Source of the DNA: SIG480 sp045539475
GTDB taxonomy: Bacteria > Bacillota > Clostridia > Oscillospirales > JAAYXM01
Length of the DNA stretch: 64,000 bases
Assembly: GCA_045539475.1 (NCBI GenBank)
Contig: JAZQFJ010000097.1
Coordinates: forward strand, 1-64,000
Reading direction: 5' to 3'
The position numbers and the translations under genes were made by a program. Under the pieces are notes generated by a model, which was not told the origin of the DNA, ran no database searches, and worked only from the letters and a program-made list of their open reading frames with translations. This document shows, piece by piece, positions 25,017-31,806 of the stretch (the first letter of the stretch is position 1; each line of letters opens with the position of its first letter).

Positions 25017-25053
25017 GCGCTTGTCGCGAGATTACAACCGTTCGCCAGCTCAT
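24982..25053 (-). pseudogene. cas1: cas1 remnant: first codons only
   Basis: Starting at an ATG that overlaps the cas9 stop (ATGA, 25053-25050) the frame reads MSWRTVVISRQAQ, the hallmark start of type II Cas1 (M-x-WRTV). It then turns into an out-of-frame reading of cas2 sequence and stops at TAA 24982-24984 after 23 residues. All catalytic residues of Cas1 (about 290 residues normally) are gone. The deletion junction lies around 25014-25030. The gene order cas9-cas1-cas2-csn2 is the canonical II-A order with about 0.9 kb removed. Confidence 0.88.
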
Positions 25054-28000
25054 AATGTTTTGAGGTCAATGGGATTTTGTTTGAACAGACCAGTTGCAGA
25101 TTGATTGATAATAGCGACGTTTTTTAGTGAAGTTATGTTTTTGGGTATAATTATTCTTCCTGCTGTTTTATTGCTGTTTACAGAGCTTAAATCTACAAAC
25201 CGAGCATCGCAACTTAAGACAATAAGAATAAGTTTTAAAACATCACATTGCTCGGATAACGACATTGTTTCAAATTTTGATTCGTTGATTTTCTTGCCTG
25301 CTTCTCCAAATTGGGGAGCGTAAGCAGTCTTCATTTTATCAACAAGTGCATCAAAAAGGTGTAAGTTATTTTCTTTGTTGATTTCGGAATTATATTCTTC
25401 TGCAGATATAGTGGATTTTGTTGTTGCCACATAGTTGATATATTTTAAGACAACTTTTACATAGGCGTAATTCTCTTTATCAAGAATAAGTTGCATTGCA
25501 TTTTTAAAAACTAAAGAATCACCTGTTCTTCCGCTTATATGCATATAGAATCCATCAATGCAGAAAAGAGTGTTCAGCTTGATTTTGGGAATGAGAACGC
25601 GGTGGTCGATGAGGTTTTGGTTATCTTTCAGGAATGTGTCAAGAACAGTTTTGTCCTTTGCTATCTGCTCGGAAAGATAAACGGGAACGTATTCAATTGT
25701 GCGAACACATTTCCCCTTTTTTGTGTGTTCAACAAGACAGAAATACGCAGACGAAACTTTGTTATAGCCGCCATATTTTTCGGTGTCTGCAAGCCTCGGG
25801 TCCGATTTGAGCGGCATAAGACCCTTCGCTTTTTTTACGGGCTGGATATTGAAAAGTGCGCCTGTTTCTTCATATGCATATCTTGTAAACAGAATGTTAT
25901 TCTTTTCGTATGTTTTCTTAACCTTTTCAATCGTCCCGTGTTCGCCCGCGCTCCAGGCGGTAACGCCGTTTCTTGCGACATCATAATCGAAAATCTTATG
26001 CATACTGTACGGCTGACGGTCGCGGCTGCGTATGAAGTTTATCGGATTTTTGGTGAATTTTGTATCAAACACGTTGCCGACAACGATGTTTACATATGCA
26101 TCCTTTGCGTGGTGCAAATCGTTTATCTCGCGGCATTTAAGAAGGTCGTTTTCGTTCTTGAAATCTGAAACTACGCCCGCTTTGACATAAACAACGTCTG
26201 TATCGGGATAAAGTCTTTTCAGCGTTGCGGCAACAGCTTTGGTTGATTGCTGAGTCTCAACAAGCTGGCGTGCGATAAAGCCTGCAAGTTCTTCATCGGA
26301 GAAAGGGGTTACGCGCGTAAGACGGTCGAATTTTTTCTTTGAGATAAGGCCTTTTGCCAAAAGCAGGCGCCAGTGCGAGATGTTTTTTTCTCGCGTAATT
26401 GCATCCAGAGGATATGAGTCTGATTTTTGTATATTTTCCTTACGGTTGACAAGAACGAGGTTATCAAGGCTGTCATCTTTTGTTTTTGAGCGGGGATATA
26501 TGTGGTCTATGTCATAAATATTATTATTCATAAGATCCGAAAGCTGAATTGCTTTTCCGGTATACATACATTTACCCATTTGGGTATAGTAAAGATACAG
26601 CTTTTTTCCGCGGAGGGATGCCTCGTCTTGATTTGATAAGCTTTCAAAAAGCTCCGGAGCTTCTTTTTTGCAATTTTTATAAAGCTCCAAAAGCTGATTT
26701 TTGCGAGAAACGGTACGTTTTTTCTCTCCGCCGCCACGCGCTGTCTCGATGAATATTTTCTTGGCTGGATGCCCTGTTATTTTTTCTATTTCTTTTATAA
26801 TGGTAAGTGTTTGCCAGATACCGCGTTTTATGTTCGGAGAAACATAGAGATCCTTTACCAAAGAATCGTAAGAAAATGTCGGGATTCCGGAAAATTCTGC
26901 GTTCCTTGCTTCAATGTTTTTTGTGAAGAAGTGTGAACCCGAGAGAAGCTGCATAAGGTTTTCCTGAGTATTCCAAAGTGCATCTGTTATACTTAACCAA
27001 GTGCATTCTCCGGTTGAAGGATTAACCTCCGGAATTTCCTTCAGAAATGCATATGAGAAATTTCCCCAACCTGAGAATTTCATTCTTGAAATTTTGTTTA
27101 TCTGATCGGTTGAGAAATATCCGTCGCCGATTTTAGAAAGGCGGGATTTCAGAATTTCGGTATCATCGTGGAAAAGAACAACTGCATTGATTGCTTCTTC
27201 GGCACAGGTAAGGTTAAAACCTTTTCCAAGGAGACTGGAAAACTCAATATAAGAAGCCATACTTGATTTGAAGTCACCGTCAATTCCGCTTATTTCGTCT
27301 TTAGATTTATCGAAACCTGCATTGATTGTGAGAAAATGTTTGAGGTCATTCATTTTAACCTTTTTGCGAGTAAGGAAAAGCTCGTTGTATATTTTCTGCT
27401 TAAGAGGAACAGGCAAAGCTTCGCCGTTGATTTTTACATTGTTAAGATCGTTGAGAACCATATATTTACTGTAAAGAATTGAGTGCTTCGGTAAGACATC
27501 CTCGCCGATGAGATACGTGCATTTATTCGTCATACGTCGGATAAAGTTTTCGGCACTTTGCTCGGTGTCGACAACGCTTTCAAAGTTCCAGGGAGTGATT
27601 TTTTCGCTTGAACGTTTAACGATCCAGCAATTACCGCTATCCTTGTGTGCATCGTTAAGCGGACCTATGTAATAAGGGATTTTGAAGGAAAGAAGCTTTA
27701 TGATTTTTTCAGAAACCGTAAGTCCTTGCTCATCTTTTTCGGAAAGGAACGGGAAGCTTTTTTCTGCATTTTGGAGGATTGCACGAAGCTCCGCAAGGTT
27801 AAGCTGATAGGGAACAACACTGTTTTCGTTCGAACGTTGCTTTGGAAGCAACGTTCCGTTTTCGATGCCGTCAAGAATGTAGCAAAGCTCCTTATCATCG
27901 GGATTTGAAATGTTTTTGAACTGTTTTTTGAGAAAATCACAGAAGGCAGCCTGGGTGCAAGTTTTGAGAACTCTTTTATGTTTTATGCCATTCTGCAATG

Positions 28001-29081
28001 CGCTTTTCGTATAAGCAACATAGTTATCCGCTGTTTCAATAGAACGGAAAATGGAATAGTATGTAGATTTTATGTATTTTTTAACAACTCTCTTAAGTGT
28101 AGCCAGATCTTTTTTGTGTTGCTCAAAAGAATTCACCTTTGCTTCGGATATGTATGTGTTTCCTTTGAGCATATCGGCAAGAATGGACCAATCATAAATA
28201 GCTTTCGCGGATTCGATGACGACCATTTTGTCTTGAAGAACATTTGAAAGCGAATCACAGATTGCGTCAAAATCTCCTGCAAGCGAAAAGCTTTTTATTT
28301 CCGCCGCTTTGAGGTCTTCTTCCAGCTTTTCTTCGTCAAAAAGAACGTGAAGTTTAGCGGCTCCGCCTGAAAGAAGGGCGCACAGCTCTGTCATCTGCTT
28401 GTTCTTACCGATGTCAAGAATGGCAGAAAGTTCTTTTTTCTTGGATGTGATTGATGCTTTTTTCTTAAGACACTCGGAAACTGCATCCGCATCGGCATCC
28501 GAGAAAGAAAAACCGAGTTCATCTTCAAGTGAATTGTTGAATGCAGTGAAAACTGTACCAAAGTCAGATGCGGCACTCATATCCTCTCCGGGGAAGAGAA
28601 AATGACCACGGTTTTTGATGATATGCGCTACTGCAAGATACAGAAGACGAACGTCTTTTATATCAGAACCCTCAATGAAATTTTTCCTGAGATGAAAGAT
28701 TGTCGGATATTGCTTGTGGTAATCGCGGTCTGAAAAATCTGCATCGTTGAACAGGGCGTTTAACTGATGCGCTGTCTTATCTTCGGCGACGAATTTACTT
28801 TCTTTCAATCTGAGGAAGAAACCGGGATCATTCCCGGAAACTTCCTCGGCGAAAAGTTCCTGCAAAAGCATAAGCCGCTGATGTGTCCGTGCAGTGCGGC
28901 GTCGCGCGGTTCGGAATGCACGCCGCTCAACTGCTGTTGATCCTTCGTCAAAAAGCCGGATGCCCCACATTGCTTTTCCGTTGAACTTCAGAATATCATA
29001 TTCAGGGCTCGTTACTGCCCAACCGACGGAATCCGTTCCGATATCCAATCCTAAATAATAATCGCCATATTGCTTTTTCAT
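25050..29081 (-). CDS. cas9: CRISPR-associated endonuclease Cas9, type II-A
   Basis: RNA-guided double-strand DNA nuclease, 1343 residues from the chosen start. RuvC-I is YLGLDIGTDSVGWAV with D13; an Arg-rich bridge helix follows (RRAFRTARRRTARTHQR, near 52-70). RuvC-II is IFIETARGGG with E~779, the HNH site is YDIDHIYPRSK with H~860 plus a downstream Asn, and RuvC-III is DLHHAKDAY with H~990 and D~994. Every catalytic residue is present and no stop or frameshift is seen, so it should cut. ATG 29081 has AAGGGG 9 nt upstream; the in-frame ATG at 29090 directly abuts that site and is less likely. The cas1 remnant overlaps the stop. The PAM cannot be inferred. Confidence 0.96.
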   Translation of the reverse strand: MKKQYGDYYLGLDIGTDSVGWAVTSPEYDILKFNGKAMWGIRLFDEGSTAVERRAFRTARRRTARTHQRLMLLQELFAEEVSGNDPGFFLRLKESKFVAEDKTAHQLNALFNDADFSDRDYHKQYPTIFHLRKNFIEGSDIKDVRLLYLAVAHIIKNRGHFLFPGEDMSAASDFGTVFTAFNNSLEDELGFSFSDADADAVSECLKKKASITSKKKELSAILDIGKNKQMTELCALLSGGAAKLHVLFDEEKLEEDLKAAEIKSFSLAGDFDAICDSLSNVLQDKMVVIESAKAIYDWSILADMLKGNTYISEAKVNSFEQHKKDLATLKRVVKKYIKSTYYSIFRSIETADNYVAYTKSALQNGIKHKRVLKTCTQAAFCDFLKKQFKNISNPDDKELCYILDGIENGTLLPKQRSNENSVVPYQLNLAELRAILQNAEKSFPFLSEKDEQGLTVSEKIIKLLSFKIPYYIGPLNDAHKDSGNCWIVKRSSEKITPWNFESVVDTEQSAENFIRRMTNKCTYLIGEDVLPKHSILYSKYMVLNDLNNVKINGEALPVPLKQKIYNELFLTRKKVKMNDLKHFLTINAGFDKSKDEISGIDGDFKSSMASYIEFSSLLGKGFNLTCAEEAINAVVLFHDDTEILKSRLSKIGDGYFSTDQINKISRMKFSGWGNFSYAFLKEIPEVNPSTGECTWLSITDALWNTQENLMQLLSGSHFFTKNIEARNAEFSGIPTFSYDSLVKDLYVSPNIKRGIWQTLTIIKEIEKITGHPAKKIFIETARGGGEKKRTVSRKNQLLELYKNCKKEAPELFESLSNQDEASLRGKKLYLYYTQMGKCMYTGKAIQLSDLMNNNIYDIDHIYPRSKTKDDSLDNLVLVNRKENIQKSDSYPLDAITREKNISHWRLLLAKGLISKKKFDRLTRVTPFSDEELAGFIARQLVETQQSTKAVAATLKRLYPDTDVVYVKAGVVSDFKNENDLLKCREINDLHHAKDAYVNIVVGNVFDTKFTKNPINFIRSRDRQPYSMHKIFDYDVARNGVTAWSAGEHGTIEKVKKTYEKNNILFTRYAYEETGALFNIQPVKKAKGLMPLKSDPRLADTEKYGGYNKVSSAYFCLVEHTKKGKCVRTIEYVPVYLSEQIAKDKTVLDTFLKDNQNLIDHRVLIPKIKLNTLFCIDGFYMHISGRTGDSLVFKNAMQLILDKENYAYVKVVLKYINYVATTKSTISAEEYNSEINKENNLHLFDALVDKMKTAYAPQFGEAGKKINESKFETMSLSEQCDVLKLILIVLSCDARFVDLSSVNSNKTAGRIIIPKNITSLKNVAIINQSATGLFKQNPIDLKTL

Positions 29082-29083
29082 AC

Positions 29084-29112
29084 TTGACATCCCCTTTTTA
29101 ATGTGATATATT
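29084..29112 (+). promoter_or_regulatory. tracrRNA promoter
   Basis: Perfect TTGACA (29084-29089), 17-nt spacer, TATATT (29107-29112). The -35 box lies between the cas9 ribosome site and start codon. The -10 overlaps a minus-strand TATAAT (29115-29110) suitable for cas9. Confidence 0.7.
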
Positions 29113-29118
29113 ATAGTT

Positions 29119-29231
29119 AATCTCTGATTGCTATATGAGATTACACTACGAGTTCAAATAAAATTTTTTCAAAACGTCGCTTTGCGACTTTCACTGATGT
29201 GAAGACAGACCTGCCACTACGGTGGGTTTTT
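29119..29231 (+). ncRNA. tracrRNA
   Basis: Trans-activating crRNA, divergent from cas9. The anti-repeat (about 29125-29157) contains GCTATATGAGATTACACTAC, which pairs with the crRNA repeat with one mismatch, then a bulge (GAGTT) and CAAA, as in type II-A duplexes. Three hairpins follow: GTCGC-TTT-GCGAC (29176-29188, nexus position), TTCAC-TGAT-GTGAA (29190-29203) and the terminator stem CCAC-TACG-GTGG (29214-29225) ending in a T-run. All elements needed by Cas9 are intact. The 5' end is estimated from the promoter. Confidence 0.9.
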
Positions 29232-29237
29232 TGTTTT
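29210..29237 (+). terminator. tracrRNA terminator
   Basis: Stem CCAC/GTGG closed by a TACG tetraloop (C-UACG-G, an unusually stable type), followed by GTTTTTTGTTTT. Confidence 0.8.
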
Positions 29238-29294
29238 ACTATAAACATTATAAACATTTTGAGGTTCCTTGTCAAATTTCCCTATGCCTTTTTA

Positions 29295-29323
29295 TTGACT
29301 GAAAACGACAAAAGGAGTATAAT
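29295..29323 (+). promoter_or_regulatory. promoter of MATE transporter gene
   Basis: TTGACT (29295-29300), 17-nt spacer, perfect TATAAT (29318-29323), 35 nt before the GTG start. Confidence 0.65.
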
Positions 29324-29358
29324 AAAATCAATAGACAAAAGAGAAAAGAGGAAGCCCG

Positions 29359-30726
29359 GTGCAAGACGAAAGAAGACAGGAAGCGCGGCGCACAATGATG
29401 CTGTCCGAGCCGATACATAAGATTATACCGAAGATGGCGATACCAACGATTGTAGCATTTCTGATAAACTCGATTTATTCGCTTGCCGATACTTATTTTG
29501 TAAGCTCGCTCGGCACGAATGCCACGGCAGCGGTCAGCGTCAATTCATCGCTCGATCAGCTTATAATGATGTGCGGCTCAATGCTTGCGCTTGGCGCTAA
29601 CAGCTATATTGCGCGTCTTCTCGGAAAAGGCGACGACAAAAAGGCAAGCTGCGTTTTATCCACGTCTTTTTTTACGGCACTCGGAATAGGACTGCTCCTC
29701 GCAGTTTTCGGCAGTATCTTTATAACGCCGATGGTGCGGCTTTTAGGCGCGACGCCCACGTGTGAAAAGTATTCTGTGGAATATGCCGCATATGTTTTGC
29801 TTGCGGCTCCGTTTATGGCGTCAAGCTTTGTTATGAATCAATGTCTGCGCTCTGAAGGCAGTGCAACGCTTTCGATGATAGGAATGGGCTTTGGCGGAAT
29901 TCTCAACTGCATCCTTGATCCGATTTTTATTTTCGGGCTTGATATGGGCGTTGCGGGTGCATCGCTTGCAACTGCAATTTCAAAGCTTGTGAGCTTTTCA
30001 ATTCTGATTTTTCCGTACATCACCCGCCGCAGTATGCTGCATTTATCGCTGCGCAATTTCAGCCCGACAAAGGATATTGTATATGAGGTTATAACTGTCG
30101 GATCGTCTTCTATGTCCAGGAGCGGGCTGGCTGTGGTTGCAAGCATTATGCTCAATGATCTTGCAGGAAACATTTCGGATTCCGTTCTTGCGGGAATCGG
30201 TGTCTGCACTAAGATAATGATGTTTCCGTTCAGCATCATTCTCGGCTTCGGAAGCGGGTTTCAGCCGGTTGCGGGATTCAACTGGGGCGCAAAGCGGTAT
30301 GACAGGGTGCGTAAAAGCTATGGCTTTTCTTCCGCGGTTGCGCTTGCCGGCTCAATTACCATGGGGATTGTCCTTGCTGTATTTGCAGACTGGCTTATCG
30401 TGAAGTTTGCCGGAACTGATATGGAAATGCGCAGAATAGGCGCCTTGTGCATACGCCTGCAGTGTATTGCGCTTCCGATACACGCATGGGTGGCGGTTGT
30501 CAATATGCTGTGCAACAGCCTCGGGAACGCCGGCGGAGCTTTTTTGCTTGCAACCTCGCGGCAGGGAAGCTGCTTCATACCGATTTTATATCCTCTTGCA
30601 CATATTTTCGGTGCAGTGGGAGTTGCCGCCGCACAGGCAGTGGCAGATGTTCTTACGCTTTTGCTCGCCGTGCCGATAATGATTTTCGTAACAAGGAAAA
30701 TAAAACGCGCAGAAAAAGAAGGTTAA
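29359..30726 (+). CDS. MATE family efflux transporter
   Basis: 455-residue, 12-helix multidrug and toxin extrusion-type transporter. It opens EPIHKIIPKMAIPTIVAFLINSIYSLADTYFV, the standard first helix of bacterial MATE, and has GANSYIARLLGKGD, then FGSGFQPVAGFNWGAKRYDRV near residue 285, the internal repeat of the motif. Transports cationic organic compounds with Na+ or H+; the substrate is unknown. GTG start with AAGAGGAAG just upstream. It stands alone between the CRISPR locus and a bidirectional terminator. Confidence 0.9.
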   Translation: MQDERRQEARRTMMLSEPIHKIIPKMAIPTIVAFLINSIYSLADTYFVSSLGTNATAAVSVNSSLDQLIMMCGSMLALGANSYIARLLGKGDDKKASCVLSTSFFTALGIGLLLAVFGSIFITPMVRLLGATPTCEKYSVEYAAYVLLAAPFMASSFVMNQCLRSEGSATLSMIGMGFGGILNCILDPIFIFGLDMGVAGASLATAISKLVSFSILIFPYITRRSMLHLSLRNFSPTKDIVYEVITVGSSSMSRSGLAVVASIMLNDLAGNISDSVLAGIGVCTKIMMFPFSIILGFGSGFQPVAGFNWGAKRYDRVRKSYGFSSAVALAGSITMGIVLAVFADWLIVKFAGTDMEMRRIGALCIRLQCIALPIHAWVAVVNMLCNSLGNAGGAFLLATSRQGSCFIPILYPLAHIFGAVGVAAAQAVADVLTLLLAVPIMIFVTRKIKRAEKEG

Positions 30727-30733
30727 AAAGCTC

Positions 30734-30758
30734 AAAAGCCGCCCATCAGGCGGCTTTT
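30734..30758. terminator. bidirectional terminator
   Basis: AAAAGCCGCC (30734-30743) and GGCGGCTTTT (30749-30758) with a 5-nt loop, between the converging MATE and lipid-kinase genes. Confidence 0.92.
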
Positions 30759-30759
30759 G

Positions 30760-31623
30760 CTATACCGTTACTTTTTCAGAAACACTTGCGGAATACTCTT
30801 TTACACCGGTTACGGTCTCGCCGTCCACCTGCATAGCGCACGGCTTGTCGTAGATGATAGTTACTTCCTTTGCTGTATATTGCTTTATGTATTTTTTGAA
30901 CTTTATATGCTCGCCTTTAAAAATAGTGGGAAGAATTGTCAAAAGGCGGAGCTTCCCGCATCCGTGAGCGACAAGGACGGTAAGCTCTTCGTCCTCACGC
31001 CGGCGCGTCGGCGCAACCATCATTCCGCCGCCAAAAAATCGTCCTTTCATTGTCGGGGTAAGCCAAACGCGCTCGAAGCGGTGCTCAATACCGTCGAGAA
31101 TGACGGTTGCGTTTACCGGCTTGAATTTAAAGAGAATTGCCTCGACGGCAATGGCGGTATAATTTATCTTTTTACCGGTCTTTTTTCTGCGCTCATTTCC
31201 GAGCTGACACACAAATCCGTCAAGCCCGTAGCCGATGCCGTTGATGAATCTGCGCCTTTGTCCGTCCAGACACATATACGGAAGATCGCGTATGTATTCG
31301 TTTATGCAAAAAGGCTCAGAACCGTTTGGCTTGTCAAGATCGTGCAGAAAATCGTTTCCGCTGCCGATTGCATAATAGAGAATATTGTTTTTCACTTCAA
31401 TTCCGTCGATAGAGTTTACAAATCGGCTGAGCGTTCCGTCACCGCCGCAGATGATAACTTCATCTTCGAAATCAAGTGAAGCAAAAAAAACATCCCAGTC
31501 AGAAATCTTCGTAAGGTCTTGGTAAATAAGCTCGTGACCGATATACAGCGCATAGAGTTTCTTTGCATTTTCTGCACCGTGTTCATCTCCTGCGTGCGGA
31601 TTGTATAAAATATATTTTCTCAT
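30760..31623 (-). CDS. diacylglycerol kinase-family lipid kinase
   Basis: 287 residues of the DAGK-catalytic (DgkB/YegS/BmrU) family, which phosphorylates diacylglycerol or related lipids at the membrane. Marks: YILYNPHAGDEHG at the start, EVIICGGDGTLSRFVNSI (GGDGT nucleotide loop), AIGSGNDFLHDL (GSGND) and VQVDGE-type end (MQVDGETV). The frame is open much further upstream, but the ATG at 31623 has AAGGGTGATG 7-9 nt before it and matches the family start. In an EPS context it could recycle lipid carriers, but it is divergently transcribed. Confidence 0.87.
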   Translation of the reverse strand: MRKYILYNPHAGDEHGAENAKKLYALYIGHELIYQDLTKISDWDVFFASLDFEDEVIICGGDGTLSRFVNSIDGIEVKNNILYYAIGSGNDFLHDLDKPNGSEPFCINEYIRDLPYMCLDGQRRRFINGIGYGLDGFVCQLGNERRKKTGKKINYTAIAVEAILFKFKPVNATVILDGIEHRFERVWLTPTMKGRFFGGGMMVAPTRRREDEELTVLVAHGCGKLRLLTILPTIFKGEHIKFKKYIKQYTAKEVTIIYDKPCAMQVDGETVTGVKEYSASVSEKVTV

Positions 31624-31654
31624 ATTCCCATCACCCTTATGTCGAACTATGTCT

Positions 31655-31683
31655 ATTATACTTGAAATGTGCAAAAATTTCAA
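31655..31683 (-). promoter_or_regulatory. promoter of lipid-kinase gene, overlapped by a 10-bp inverted repeat
   Basis: On the minus strand TTGAAA (31683-31678), 17-nt spacer, TATAAT (31660-31655). The palindrome TACTTGAAAT (31659-31668) / ATTTCAAGTA (31677-31686) covers its -35 and spacer, a likely operator. Confidence 0.65.
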
Positions 31684-31702
31684 GTACAAGTGCTTCTGGA
31701 TG

Positions 31703-31731
31703 TTGATTTTGTGCAAATTGTGTGCTATAAT
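31703..31731 (+). promoter_or_regulatory. promoter of the c-di-GMP/EPS gene run
   Basis: TTGATT (31703-31708), 17-nt spacer, perfect TATAAT (31726-31731), upstream of the GGDEF gene and divergent from the lipid-kinase promoter. Confidence 0.6.
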
Positions 31732-31806
31732 TAAATAGCATATATAATACAATGCCATAGTTATATATTGCGGGCGTGTATCACACAAAATTTTTTGTGT
31801 GATGTA

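Noticed and set aside
29082..29090. Cas9 start at the upstream ATG (29090)
   Set aside because: It directly abuts the AAGGGG ribosome site; the ATG at 29081 has 9-nt spacing and gives the usual MKK start.
29091..29358. Mobile element or integration site around the CRISPR locus
   Set aside because: No transposase, integrase, terminal inverted repeats or target duplications were seen beside the locus.
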